64,000 nt of DNA from Flavobacterium psychrophilum (GTDB taxonomy: Bacteria; Bacteroidota; Bacteroidia; Flavobacteriales; Flavobacteriaceae): the NCBI GenBank assembly GCA_001708385.1, contig CP012388.1:3224001-3288000 (forward strand). Reading direction: 5' to 3'. A program made the translations under genes and the position numbers. Shown one piece after another: positions 53,043 through 62,816 of this stretch (positions within the stretch are counted from its first letter, which is position 1; each line of letters begins with the position of its first letter). The notes under the pieces are model-generated. The model was not told where the DNA came from, did not search any database, and was given only the letters and a program-made list of their open reading frames with translations.

Positions 53043-55424
53043 ATGAAAAACGTGGTAATACTATTCATTTTTATTGTGGTTTATTTTCCGGTAAACGCAC
53101 AGATAAAAGTTCAGGGTAAAGTAACCGATGTAATCACAAAAGAAGTATTGCCTCTTGCTGCAATTTCCGTTACAGATACGCTTCGGGCAAATACTATTGT
53201 ATTTTTCGAAACGGATGAAAAGGGAGACTTTGAGATTACAATTCCGAAGTCTTTTACGAGTGCCATGCTCACAGTGAAATATTTAGGATACGCTACTTTT
53301 TCGAAAGTGATTTCAATTAATGCAATCCCGGAAAAATTGCAGATAGTGTTGCACCCGTCAGCAAAAATGCTGGAGGAGATTACGGTAAATGCAAAACAAA
53401 AAGCAGTAACCATAAGCGGTGATAAAATTATCTATAATATCGAAAGGTTAGGTGCCGGCAACGGTAATAACGGACTCGAAACTGTGCGCCAGATTCCCGG
53501 GGTTCGACTTGATAAAGATGACAATATTCAGTTTAGGGGTAGCAGTGATGTGCAAATAATGATCAACGGACGAAAGAGCCTTTTACAGGGCGATGCTTTG
53601 CGAGAGTTTATCCGCTCGCTTAAGGGTAACGATATACAATCTGTAGAGGTTATTGCCCAGCCATCAGCCAGATATGATGCCGCCGGAACTACGGGGATTA
53701 TAAATATTGTCCTCAAAAAAAACAAAGCGGCGGGTATCACAGGAAATGTTTACAGCTCTGTAGCCTACGCAGAATATTTTAAGAACCATAGCGGAGCACA
53801 GCTATTCTACAACGATTCACTTTGGAATATTAATGCGAATGGTTATTATTATGACGGAAATTCGGTAAACCACAGACGGGTAAGTCAAACCATACAGTTG
53901 GAAGAAGGGGTAAGAAATATAGACCAGACCAACGAATGGCTACCCCGTACTATTTCTAAAAACCTGAATTTTGGAGCCGAAAGAAAGCTTAGCGAGCATA
54001 GTTTAATGAGTACCGAATGGCAGTATTTTAAGGAAAATGAAAACGCAGATACCTATGGGGTTACAAATGAATACTTAAATGGACAACCGACTAACAATGT
54101 TAGGCTTACACAGTTTATCGCTAGTCCTTCAAAGCGTATTACGGGTAACATGTTTTATAATTATACTGCCGACAGTACAGCAACAAAACTGGATGCACAG
54201 GTGAATTACGCACATTATGAAAGCGGGCACAATGGTTTTCAGCGTAATGACTATTCCGATGATTCATTTATGCAACTGGATGGGCGAAGAAATACCGTTT
54301 ATGATATTATAAACGGACAAGTAGATTTTAACAGGCAGCTGACTAAAAAGACTAACCTTGAAGTTGGGGTTAAGTATTCCTATGTCAACATGGATTATTT
54401 TAATGCGTACACTACAAATAATGAATCGAAGCTGCTTATTCCTGACAGTTTGCTGGTAAACGATTTCACTTATAAGGAACATCTTGCATCTGGTTATGCT
54501 CAATATGCGGTTGATCTTGAAAAGTGGAATTTTATGGCGGGATTAAGGGCTGAATACTATACGTATGACGCTACTTCCGGAATCAGCCATAAAACAAATT
54601 CGGTTAATTTTTTGAATTGGTTTCCGTCACTCTCGGCAAGTTATAAAGACCAGAATTACCAATATCAGGTAAGTTACAGCAGGCGTATAGGGCGTCCGGC
54701 ATACCTGGCACTAAATCCCTATTATCAATACATTGATGCTTATACGCTTGAGTTGGGTAATCCTGATTTAAAGCCTCAGTTATATCATAGTTTCCAGTTG
54801 AGCTATATTTATAAAAGCGCGCTAAATATCAGTATGTACGGCTATCTTTATAACAAAGGTTTTACCAGCGTTATAAACTATCTGGAAGAGCAGAATTATA
54901 ACCTTACCTATCAGGCAAATGCGTCTAAAGGGAACCGGTTTGGTATTTCGGCCTCACTGCCTTATGAACCTTTCGACTGGTGGACAATGCAGTTAAGCCT
55001 TGATGGTGTATATAGTTTTGAAAAATCAGACATAACCGATTTTAGCTATAGTGGCGGCGGCTACAATTATGATATTAGCCTGTATGAAAATTTCAGGTTG
55101 AAATACGACTGGAACTTAACATTGAATGGCTTTTACAATGGGCGTAGTACTTCCGCTAACGGATATACGAGGGCTACGTACGACTTTAGTTTATCTGCTA
55201 AAAAGTTTATGTTCGATAAAAAGCTCCAACTTTTGTTTGGATGTAATAATATTCTGAAAAAGAGTTTCTACAGCCAGGTTACAAACGTGGATAATGTATC
55301 GACCGATTGGACAAACCGTTGGGAGACCAGGCGATTTTATTTCCAGGTTATTTACTATTTCGGAGGCGGTAAAACTAAGAAAATAAAATCTACTTCGCTG
55401 GGCGATGAGATGGATAGGATATAA
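53043..55424 (+). CDS. TonB-dependent receptor / outer-membrane beta-barrel protein
   Basis: A 793-residue outer-membrane protein. It has a signal peptide (about 1-19), a carboxypeptidase-regulatory-like domain (about 22-105), a plug (about 125-215; RQIPGVRLDKDDNIQFRGSS, MINGRKSLLQG, SARYDAAGTTGIINIVLKKN) and a beta-barrel ending WETRRFYFQVIYYFGGGK with a short charged tail. It is a relative of the receptor at 4640-7042. It is probably cotranscribed with the DUF5694 gene and so may be part of the LytTR output. The ligand is unknown. Confidence 0.88.
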   Translation: MKNVVILFIFIVVYFPVNAQIKVQGKVTDVITKEVLPLAAISVTDTLRANTIVFFETDEKGDFEITIPKSFTSAMLTVKYLGYATFSKVISINAIPEKLQIVLHPSAKMLEEITVNAKQKAVTISGDKIIYNIERLGAGNGNNGLETVRQIPGVRLDKDDNIQFRGSSDVQIMINGRKSLLQGDALREFIRSLKGNDIQSVEVIAQPSARYDAAGTTGIINIVLKKNKAAGITGNVYSSVAYAEYFKNHSGAQLFYNDSLWNINANGYYYDGNSVNHRRVSQTIQLEEGVRNIDQTNEWLPRTISKNLNFGAERKLSEHSLMSTEWQYFKENENADTYGVTNEYLNGQPTNNVRLTQFIASPSKRITGNMFYNYTADSTATKLDAQVNYAHYESGHNGFQRNDYSDDSFMQLDGRRNTVYDIINGQVDFNRQLTKKTNLEVGVKYSYVNMDYFNAYTTNNESKLLIPDSLLVNDFTYKEHLASGYAQYAVDLEKWNFMAGLRAEYYTYDATSGISHKTNSVNFLNWFPSLSASYKDQNYQYQVSYSRRIGRPAYLALNPYYQYIDAYTLELGNPDLKPQLYHSFQLSYIYKSALNISMYGYLYNKGFTSVINYLEEQNYNLTYQANASKGNRFGISASLPYEPFDWWTMQLSLDGVYSFEKSDITDFSYSGGGYNYDISLYENFRLKYDWNLTLNGFYNGRSTSANGYTRATYDFSLSAKKFMFDKKLQLLFGCNNILKKSFYSQVTNVDNVSTDWTNRWETRRFYFQVIYYFGGGKTKKIKSTSLGDEMDRI

Positions 55425-55449
55425 GTCAGCCCTGTTAACTATATAAAAT

Positions 55450-55490
55450 GCCAAAGCCTCCAAAGTACAGTACTCTGAAGGCTTTGTTAA
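55450..55490. terminator. Weak hairpin terminator between convergent genes
   Basis: CAAAGCCT...(central imperfect stem with GTAC-AG-TACT)...AGGCTTTG forms a long imperfect hairpin after the receptor gene. The T run is short, so activity is uncertain. Confidence 0.45.
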
Positions 55491-55552
55491 CTGCCCGGCG
55501 ATTAAAACGCTCAAATCTATAGCCGGATAGCTTTGCTATTCGTGTTTTTATA

Positions 55553-56995
55553 TTAGTTCCATCCGCCGCCTAGTGCCCTGTAAATAGTTACTTTGGCATT
55601 CATTTGCTGCATTTTGGTTTCAATAAGGTCAAATCTCGATTCCAGGGCATCACGCTGTGTCATCAATACTTCCATATAATCCGCTCTTGCCGATTTAAAC
55701 AGGTCGTTAGAAATATCTATCGACTGGTTTAACGCTTGAACTTCTTTCGATTTATAGTCGTAGCTTTTTTCAAGGTTGCTAATTTTAGACACCTGGTTGG
55801 CAACTTCTATATAAGCATTCAATACTGTACGCTCGTAGTCATAAACAGCCTGAACCTGTTTTGCATTAGCCGTGATGTACGCTGCTTTAATAGCATTCCT
55901 GTTAATAAGCGGAGCCATAAGGTCGCCACCTAACGAATATAGCAGTGATTTTGGTTTTATCAGGTAAGATGGGTCAAACGCATTATAACCAATTCCCGCT
56001 GAAATGCTTAACGATGGATAAAATCGTGCTTTAGCGACTTTAATATCAAGCTTTGCCGCGGCAAGATTAAGTTCTGCCTGTCTGATGTCTGGGCGGTTTG
56101 CCAGTAGCTGAGATGGTATCCCTGCACTTGCAACGCCAGGAGCAAGGTTTTCAAAAGATTCCCTGCTTCTTTCTATAGGCTGCGGATACCTTGCCAACAG
56201 GAAGTTGATTCTATTTTCGGTTTCTGTTATCCTTTGCTGAATATCATACTGAAGGCTTTTGGTATTTAATACCTGGGCTTCAAATCGTCTAACGGCAAGT
56301 TCGGTTACACGTGTAGCCTCTTTTTGATACTTCACAATTTCAAGTGCATTGTTCTGAATTTCGATGTTCTTTTTTACGATTTCCAGCTGGCTGTCAAGGG
56401 CAAGCAGTTCGTAGTAAGAAGAAGCGACTTCACCAATAAGGTTCGTAATTACAAAGTTTTTACCTTCTACAGTGGCGAGATACCTGCTTACCGCTGATTT
56501 TTTTGCATTATGCAGCTTATTCCAGATATCCAGTTCCCATGTTGCATAAGCACCTACCATATAATCCTGTAAAGGCTCAGGCATTTCTTTACCCGGCTTA
56601 ATATCTGTAGTAGCTTCCATTGCACCTCTGCTGGTATAACGGCCTACTTTATCAACTGAAGCACTAGCACGAAGACCAATTGAAGGCAAGTATTCGCCTT
56701 TTCTGGCTCTTACTTCACTTCTTGCAATTTCGATTTCCTGTAAAGTTATGTTCAGTTCCTGATTGTTTACCAAGGCAGTGTCAATTAAGGCTGCAAGGTA
56801 TTTATCGGTAAAATACTGCTTCCATTGTACGGTTGCAGAGCTGATAGTGTCTTGTGCAGTACCATTAGTTGAGTATGCGGCAGGAACATTTTTATTTTCG
56901 GTTTTCTGAACCACAGAAGGAGTTTTACACCCTGTGAAAGTTAGTACTACACAGGCTAAGCCTGTGTAGATATAGTTATTCAATTTCTTACTCAT
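55553..56995 (-). CDS. Outer-membrane factor (TolC/OprM-like lipoprotein) of an RND efflux pump
   Basis: A 480-residue outer-membrane channel of the NodT/OprM type. It starts at the ATG inside the RND gene (8-bp overlap), giving signal peptide and lipid Cys23 (VVLTFTGCKTPS). A longer reading would run far into the pump gene. Two OEP repeats of about 200 residues form the channel, with AWRIG-type features such as ATWELDIWNKLHNAKKSAVS and the paired LLANRPDIRQAELNLAAAKL. It is the last gene of the adaptor-pump-channel operon and forms the exit duct. Confidence 0.93.
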   Translation of the reverse strand: MSKKLNNYIYTGLACVVLTFTGCKTPSVVQKTENKNVPAAYSTNGTAQDTISSATVQWKQYFTDKYLAALIDTALVNNQELNITLQEIEIARSEVRARKGEYLPSIGLRASASVDKVGRYTSRGAMEATTDIKPGKEMPEPLQDYMVGAYATWELDIWNKLHNAKKSAVSRYLATVEGKNFVITNLIGEVASSYYELLALDSQLEIVKKNIEIQNNALEIVKYQKEATRVTELAVRRFEAQVLNTKSLQYDIQQRITETENRINFLLARYPQPIERSRESFENLAPGVASAGIPSQLLANRPDIRQAELNLAAAKLDIKVAKARFYPSLSISAGIGYNAFDPSYLIKPKSLLYSLGGDLMAPLINRNAIKAAYITANAKQVQAVYDYERTVLNAYIEVANQVSKISNLEKSYDYKSKEVQALNQSIDISNDLFKSARADYMEVLMTQRDALESRFDLIETKMQQMNAKVTIYRALGGGWN

Positions 56996-59900
56996 GATCT
57001 TCAGTGGTTTTGAAATTATCGATCTGATGAACAAATCCTTCCGATAAAGAAGTGTCTTCTTCATCACGTATTAGTTTTCTGCCATTGGCAAGCGATCCGA
57101 ATATGTAGTACAATCCGGGAACAACGATTACGCCGAATATTGTTCCGAAAAGCATACCGCCTAATGCCGAAGATCCTAATGTTTTATTACCAATAGCACC
57201 GGCACCACTTGCAATCATTAGTGGAATCATACCTGCGATAAATGCAAATGATGTCATTAAGATTGGTCTGAAACGTACTTTGGCTCCTTCGATTGCTGCC
57301 TCGAGTATCGTCATGCCCTGATGGTGCTTGAGGACGGCAAATTCAACAATAAGTACCGCGTTCTTACCGAGTAGCCCGACAAGCATGATAAGTCCTACCT
57401 GAGCATAGATATCATTTTGAAGCCCCATGATTTTAAGTAGTAGGAATGAACCAAATACCCCAACAGGAAGCGAGAACACTACAGCTAACGGAATAATAAA
57501 ACTTTCATACTGTGCAGCAAGTACAAAGTATACGAACGATAATACGATAAGGAAAATGTATATTGACTCGTTACCTTTCATTGACTCATCATAAGAAAGT
57601 CCTTCCCAGGCAATGTCGTATCCTTTAGGTAAAGATTGCTTAGCAACTTCGCGTACAGCCTGGATAGCATCGGCAGTGGTATATCCTTTAGCCGGAAGAC
57701 CCTGGATAGCTGCTGAGTTGTACATGTTGTAACGTGTAATCTCATTCGGACCCTGAGTTTTCTTAAGCTTCATGAATGCAGAATACGGAACCATCTCTCC
57801 ATGATCATTTTTAATGAACAGGTTAAGAACATCTGACGGAAGCCTTCTGAATTTTGGATCTGACTGAACATATACTTTAAAGAAACGTTCAAATTTAATA
57901 AACCCCTGTTCGTAAGTACTACCAATAAGTATGTCAAGGTTTTCCATAGCTTTACCTATAGAAACGCCTTTTTGCATTGCTAACTGGTTGTCAATTTCCA
58001 ATTCATACTGAGGATAGTTGGCAGCAAAGAAGGTAAATAAACCTGAAAGCTCTTTACGTTTACCAAGGTCTTCCATGAATTTTTTGTTGATCTTGTCAAA
58101 GTCTTTATAATCTACCGTTGTACTCTTATCAAGCAAACGCATAGAGAAACCTCCCGAAGAACCAAAACCAGGAATGGCCGGCGGTTCGAAGAACTCAATT
58201 TTTGCTCCAAGGCCTTTAGATTTTTCTTCCAGCTCTTCCATGATCTCTGTTACAGTATGTTTCCTGTCAGACCATTCTTTAAGGTTGATAAGACACGTAC
58301 CTGCGTTAGAACCCCTACCTTCTGTCATGATCTCGTAACCTGCAAGAGAAGAAACGTTCTCTACACCGTCTACGTGTTCACAAATTTTCTGAAGCCTTTG
58401 CGATACCTGGTTTGTTGTTTCCAGTGTAGATCCCGGAGGTGTCTGTATGATAGCATAAATAGTACCTTGATCTTCACTTGGTATGAATCCTGAAGGCAGA
58501 ATTTTATTTATAAAGAAAGTACCTGCACAAAATGCTATAAGTATGGCAAATGTTACTACTCTTCGGTTAACAATAAGTTTAAGCAGTTTTACGTACCAGC
58601 CGGTAAGTTTGTCAAACGATCGGTTAAATTTATCAAGGCCTTTTGTAAGGATGTTCTTTTTAACTTCTTTACCATGGTTGTTTTTCAACAGCATTGCACA
58701 CAATACAGGTGTAAGTGTAAGTGCAATAAGTGCAGAAATTACAATTGAACTTGCCATTGTTATAGAGAACTGGCGATAGAATGTACCTACCGGCCCGGAC
58801 ATGAATGATATAGGTACAAATACCGACACCATTACCGCTGTAATAGCTATAATAGCCCCACTAATCTCACCAAGTACTTCTTTTACCGCTTTGTACGGCG
58901 TTATATGTGGGTGCTCTTCAAACTTGGCATGCACTGCCTCGACGACGACTATCGCATCATCCACCACGATACCAATTGCAAGTACAAGTGCAAACAGGGT
59001 TACAAGGTTAATTGAAATTCCAAAGAACTGGATAACAAAGAATGCACCTACTAACGATACCGGTACAGCAAGTATCGGAATTAGGGTCGAACGCCAGTCG
59101 CCAAGGAAAATGAATACAACAAGTGCAACCAGTATAAATGCGTCTCTAAGGGTATCAACAACCTGCTCTATTGAAGCGTCTAAGAATTTAGAAACGTCAT
59201 AGCTGATTTTATAATCCAGTCCCGGAGGGAAGGTTTCTTTCATTTCTTCAAGCTTGGCTTTAACCTGCTTAATTACATCACTTGCATTACTACCGTAGTT
59301 TTGTTTTAATACGATAGATGCAGAAGGGTGTCCGTCAAGGTTAGAATAAATATCAAAGAATTCACTACCCAGCTCGGCACGGCCGATATCTTTTAAGCGG
59401 ATGCTTTCGCCTTCCGGATTGGCACGTATAATAACGTTATCATATTCTTCAGGCTCACTGAATCGTCCTTTATAAGTCAATACATATTCAAGCGATTGTG
59501 CTTGTATACCCGAACTTTGTCCTAAACGTCCAGGACGTCCAACGATACTTTGTTCGCCAAGGGCCTTCATAACTTCATCGGTAGAAACTTTATAAGCTCT
59601 CATACGGTCCGGGTTTAACCAGATACGCATAGCATATGTTCTACTACCTAATATTTGAGATCTAGCTACACCTTTAATCCTGTTGATCTCGGGAAGCATT
59701 TTAACGTTAGCATAATTGTACAGGAATTTTTCATCCATGTTTTTGCCTTTAGCATACAGGTTGACATACATCAACATACTTGGCTGGATAGGGGTAATAA
59801 CAACACCCTCTCGCTGTACAAGTTCCGGTAATAAGGGCATAACCTGGTCTACCCTTGTTTTTACCCTGATAACAGCCTGGTTAGGGTCGGTACCCGGTTC

Positions 59901-60182
59901 AAAGATTATCCTTAAGGTTGCTTCACCGGCACTGGTAGCATCGGTAGCCATATAACGCATATCCTGAACACCATTAATGGAGTTCTCTAAGGTAATAAGG
60001 GTCGATTTAACCAATACGTCGGCACTTGCACCGGGATAGGCAATAAAGATATTCACTGTTGTTGGTGCAATATCGGGGAATTGCGATGTTGGCAATTGTG
60101 TGATTGCCAGGGAACCCATAAAGACGATAATAATCGAAATTACTATGGCAAATACAGGCCTATGTATGAATTTACTAAACAT
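56988..60182 (-). CDS. RND family efflux pump, AcrB-like (HAE1) inner-membrane transporter
   Basis: A 1064-residue proton-driven drug/solute exporter with 12 membrane helices and two large periplasmic porter loops. The start MFSKFIHRPVFAIVISIIIV is typical, then SQFPDIAPTTVNIFIAYPGA. The TM4 proton-relay Asp pair is in LAIGIVVDDAIVVVEAVH, followed by SGEISGAIIAITAVM-type repeats. The C-terminal RFRPILMTSFAFIAGMIPLM is the RND signature. A C-terminal extension (EDTSLSEGFVHQIDNFKT) exceeds E. coli AcrB slightly. The substrate range cannot be read from the sequence. No TetR or other regulator gene is adjacent. Confidence 0.96.
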   Translation of the reverse strand: MFSKFIHRPVFAIVISIIIVFMGSLAITQLPTSQFPDIAPTTVNIFIAYPGASADVLVKSTLITLENSINGVQDMRYMATDATSAGEATLRIIFEPGTDPNQAVIRVKTRVDQVMPLLPELVQREGVVITPIQPSMLMYVNLYAKGKNMDEKFLYNYANVKMLPEINRIKGVARSQILGSRTYAMRIWLNPDRMRAYKVSTDEVMKALGEQSIVGRPGRLGQSSGIQAQSLEYVLTYKGRFSEPEEYDNVIIRANPEGESIRLKDIGRAELGSEFFDIYSNLDGHPSASIVLKQNYGSNASDVIKQVKAKLEEMKETFPPGLDYKISYDVSKFLDASIEQVVDTLRDAFILVALVVFIFLGDWRSTLIPILAVPVSLVGAFFVIQFFGISINLVTLFALVLAIGIVVDDAIVVVEAVHAKFEEHPHITPYKAVKEVLGEISGAIIAITAVMVSVFVPISFMSGPVGTFYRQFSITMASSIVISALIALTLTPVLCAMLLKNNHGKEVKKNILTKGLDKFNRSFDKLTGWYVKLLKLIVNRRVVTFAILIAFCAGTFFINKILPSGFIPSEDQGTIYAIIQTPPGSTLETTNQVSQRLQKICEHVDGVENVSSLAGYEIMTEGRGSNAGTCLINLKEWSDRKHTVTEIMEELEEKSKGLGAKIEFFEPPAIPGFGSSGGFSMRLLDKSTTVDYKDFDKINKKFMEDLGKRKELSGLFTFFAANYPQYELEIDNQLAMQKGVSIGKAMENLDILIGSTYEQGFIKFERFFKVYVQSDPKFRRLPSDVLNLFIKNDHGEMVPYSAFMKLKKTQGPNEITRYNMYNSAAIQGLPAKGYTTADAIQAVREVAKQSLPKGYDIAWEGLSYDESMKGNESIYIFLIVLSFVYFVLAAQYESFIIPLAVVFSLPVGVFGSFLLLKIMGLQNDIYAQVGLIMLVGLLGKNAVLIVEFAVLKHHQGMTILEAAIEGAKVRFRPILMTSFAFIAGMIPLMIASGAGAIGNKTLGSSALGGMLFGTIFGVIVVPGLYYIFGSLANGRKLIRDEEDTSLSEGFVHQIDNFKTTEDHE

Positions 60183-60208
60183 TGTTTCTTGTTTTTAAAG
60201 TATTTCGA

Positions 60209-61291
60209 TTACTCTGCATATAGTTCCAGATGCGACATTACATATTCCGGTTTCTCCAGCTTATAGTTTATCTTTTCGTTTTCTTTTACAAGGCGTATAC
60301 CTTCAAGAAGTACTTTGTCGTTGGTAGATAACCCTTCGCTTATAGCAAAAAGGTGAGGAAGTTCAGCAGCAATTTTTATTTCTCTCGATCTTATTTTGTT
60401 GTCTTTATCTACAACGTAAACATATTTTTTATCAAGAACTTCGAAAGTCGCTTTCTGAGGAATAAGTACAGCATTTTTAAGAGGTATTACCATTTCGATA
60501 TTACCTGTTTCGCCGTGTCTTAGTAAACCTTTCGGGTTAGGGAAAGTTGCCCTGAATGCGATATTACCGGTCTCATTATTAAATTCACCTTCAATGGTTT
60601 CAACGATACCAGGGTAATCAAACATTTTGTTGTTAGCCATTAACAGGTTTACCTTAGGGGCAGAAGTGCTTTGAACTTTTGCTTTGTAATCAAGATATTC
60701 CGATTCCGGCACATTGTAGTACACCCACATTTTACTGTTGTCAGACAGGTTTGTAAGCAGGTCGCCTTCATCAACAAGGCTACCCAGCCTTACGTGGAAA
60801 CGGTCTATAATACCATCAAAAGGAGCCTTTATCTGCGTGAATTGCAAATGCACTTTGGTTAATTCCAATTCGGCTTTTGCTTTGTCATATTTTGCTTTAG
60901 CCATTGCCAACTCATTAGGAGATACTACATTCCTGTCGGCAAGTGCTTTAGTATTTTTAACTTCAATTTCGGCAAAGTTTGCCTCGGCTTGGGCTCTTTT
61001 CAGTTCTGCTTCATATAGTTTAGGCATGATCTGGAATAACAGCTGGCCTTTTTTTACAAATTGCCCTTCGTCTACATAAATTTTTTCCAGGTAACCTCTT
61101 TCCTGTGCCCTTAATTCAATATGCTGTATCGAATTGATTTGCGACACATACTCTTTAGTAATTGTAGTGTCTTTTTGTACAGGATTAGTAACTAGGAACT
61201 GGTCTTTTTCTTCCTTTGATTCATTTTTTGTTTGGCAGCTTGTATTGCACAACAGCACACACAAGCCCATGATCATGAGCGTTTTCTTCAT
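60209..61291 (-). CDS. RND efflux periplasmic adaptor (MFP/AcrA-like lipoprotein)
   Basis: A 360-residue adaptor linking the pump to the channel. The ATG at 61291 gives a lipoprotein signal with lipid Cys19 (LLCNTSCQTKNE); longer readings add a charged stretch ahead of it. It is organised as lipoyl half-motif (ERGYLEKIYVDEGQFVKKGQ), alpha-hairpin (about 85-150, AKAKYDKAKAELELTKVHLQ), second half-motif (IKAPFDGIIDRFHVRLGSLV) and beta-barrel/MP domains. The pump gene follows after 26 bp. Confidence 0.94.
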   Translation of the reverse strand: MKKTLMIMGLCVLLCNTSCQTKNESKEEKDQFLVTNPVQKDTTITKEYVSQINSIQHIELRAQERGYLEKIYVDEGQFVKKGQLLFQIMPKLYEAELKRAQAEANFAEIEVKNTKALADRNVVSPNELAMAKAKYDKAKAELELTKVHLQFTQIKAPFDGIIDRFHVRLGSLVDEGDLLTNLSDNSKMWVYYNVPESEYLDYKAKVQSTSAPKVNLLMANNKMFDYPGIVETIEGEFNNETGNIAFRATFPNPKGLLRHGETGNIEMVIPLKNAVLIPQKATFEVLDKKYVYVVDKDNKIRSREIKIAAELPHLFAISEGLSTNDKVLLEGIRLVKENEKINYKLEKPEYVMSHLELYAE

Positions 61292-61424
61292 AATAATTTG
61301 CTTTAAAGCAGTACGATAAAATTTATTGGATAATTTTTTGTTGAGATTTGCGTATAAGACAATACACGTGCGCATCCTCTATAGTATAGAACTATGGACG
61401 TGGCATTTGCAAAAAAACGTAGGG

Positions 61425-61457
61425 ATAATCAGGCGGTTATTGAATTTACCTGATTAT
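61425..61457. repeat. 9-bp inverted repeat between the small secreted protein gene and the efflux operon
   Basis: ATAATCAGG (61425-61433) and CCTGATTAT (61449-61457) are perfect complements 15 bp apart, in the 174-bp gap upstream of the adaptor. This could be a regulator operator or a weak terminator for the upstream gene. No T run abuts the stem. Confidence 0.4.
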
Positions 61458-61465
61458 TGTAGAAA

Positions 61466-61879
61466 TCACAGTCTGATTACTCTGAATATAATATACTTTT
61501 GGCACGATGGTGTGTAAAAAAAATGCTTACCATTAGGTAAGCTGTTTTTTGTATAAGTATAAATATATCCAGATACCTGAGTAAGGTATTGTGAAGCAAA
61601 GTAGTTGTTGATTTCTAATGATTTTTTCAAAGAAATCGTTTCGTCCTCTTCAATTTCATTATCGTTAACTACAAATTTGTAGTTTTTGCTGAAATCGGGA
61701 GTTGTATTGATTATAGAGATGTCGTTGATAAGATAGCCGAAATCTGGAGTAATATCTGTACCGCTATAATTTTCTATACATAGTGTACTGTTGCTATCCT
61801 GAGTGTGAGCATGCAATAAGCCTTGCCCGCTCAACAGGAGAACGTATAGTGGTATAAAAAATCTTAGTAACTTCATCAT
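61466..61879 (-). CDS. Small secreted protein of unknown function
   Basis: A 137-residue hypothetical protein with a signal peptide (MMKLLRFFIPLYVLLLSGQG, then LLHAHTQ). The mature part has no recognised domain; it is polar, with an acidic patch (VVNDNEIEEDETISLKK), one Cys near each end and a basic aromatic end (KYIIFRVIRL). It reads in the same direction as the efflux operon, 174 bp upstream, and could be its first gene or a separate leader gene. The ATG at 61879 follows a -7 box by only 6 bp, predicting a near-leaderless mRNA. The function is not known. Confidence 0.6.
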   Translation of the reverse strand: MMKLLRFFIPLYVLLLSGQGLLHAHTQDSNSTLCIENYSGTDITPDFGYLINDISIINTTPDFSKNYKFVVNDNEIEEDETISLKKSLEINNYFASQYLTQVSGYIYTYTKNSLPNGKHFFYTPSCQKYIIFRVIRL

Positions 61880-61885
61880 AGGGCA

Positions 61886-61893
61886 CAAAATTA
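61886..61893 (-). promoter_or_regulatory. Promoter -7 element for the small secreted protein gene
   Basis: The minus strand reads TAATTTTG (TAnnTTTG) directly before the start region. Confidence 0.5.
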
Positions 61894-62347
61894 GTGAAAG
61901 CGTACTATAAATACAAGTAATTGATCTTCAAAATTAGAAATTTTAATGTTGTAACCCCTTGATACTGTACTATAACGATTGAACATGGTTAATATCAGCT
62001 ACTTAATTTTCTGACAACGCTCAAAATTAATATCATTTAAAAGGCAATAGCACTCAATTGCAAATTTGAAATCGAATTAACAATCCGTTTTTTAGATTTA
62101 TTAACAGAATTGCTTTTCAAATTTTGAAAATCAAAAGGTGTGCCAATAATTTTTAATTGAATTGATAGGATAACAATATCGTTTACGAATGAATATGTTG
62201 ATTTTATTCTATTTACTAAATATTTAATAATTTGACGTTATTTAGTAAATGGAATATGGTTCTATTTTGCTTACAGTGTTGTATTTCAGTATTTTAAGTT
62301 ATTGGTGCAATGTTGGTTGTTCTCTTTTAAACTTTAAATTTCTATTT
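61894..62347. other. 454-bp AT-rich intergenic region with a 12-bp inverted repeat
   Basis: Most of this stretch is AT-rich and shows nothing. At 62211-62222 ATTTACTAAATA faces its exact complement TATTTAGTAAAT at 62239-62250, 16 bp apart, around TAATAATTTGACG. This is about 100 bp upstream of the RidA-family start and looks like an operator or stem-loop. Confidence 0.5.
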
Positions 62348-62740
62348 ATGCTTAGTGAGAAAAAAGAATTTAGCACATTTAATATGCCTTGGGAAGAGGT
62401 GTATGGTTATGTTCAGGCTGTAAAGAACGGTGATACAGTTTGGACTTCGGGTCAATTAGGACACAATAATGAAGGCGTACTTCTTGAGGGTATGGAGAAT
62501 CAATTTAAACAGGCTTATGCGAATATTGGAACCCTTTTGCAGGGATTTGGGATGAAGCACGATGATATTGTAGAAGAGGTAATTTATGTAACTGATATGG
62601 CGTCTGGATTTGAAGCTAGAAAGATATGTGGTAAATTATTTTACGCTGACCCTAAAAGAATAGCAAGCAGCATAATTGGCGTAAGCGAGTTGGCACTACC
62701 AGGGCAAATGGTGGAAATTAAGATTATTGCAAAAAATTAA
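62348..62740 (+). CDS. RidA family protein
   Basis: A 130-residue protein of the YjgF/YER057c/UK114 (RidA) family; canonical members hydrolyse reactive enamines from amino-acid metabolism. Family features are DTVWTSGQLGHNNEG, QFKQAYANIGTLLQGFGMKH, DIVEEVIYVTDM, AKRIASS-like DPKRIASSIIGVSELALPGQ and VEIKIIA. The catalytic Arg of RidA proper is not clearly in the usual place (the sequence there is RKICGKLFYADPKRI), so the subgroup is uncertain. The ATG at 62348 gives the normal length; a longer reading would add a hydrophobic 33-residue lead not seen in the family. Confidence 0.85.
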   Translation: MLSEKKEFSTFNMPWEEVYGYVQAVKNGDTVWTSGQLGHNNEGVLLEGMENQFKQAYANIGTLLQGFGMKHDDIVEEVIYVTDMASGFEARKICGKLFYADPKRIASSIIGVSELALPGQMVEIKIIAKN

Positions 62741-62764
62741 TAATTGACACCTTGGCACGAGACA

Positions 62765-62802
62765 TAAAAAAAGCAGAACATTGCTGTTCTGCTTTTTTTA
62801 TT
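62765..62802. terminator. Bidirectional terminator between the RidA-family gene and trxB
   Basis: The stem AAAAAAAGCAGAACA / TGTTCTGCTTTTTTT with a 4-nt loop can act on both convergent genes. Confidence 0.92.
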
Positions 62803-62816
62803 TATAAGTAAGCCGA

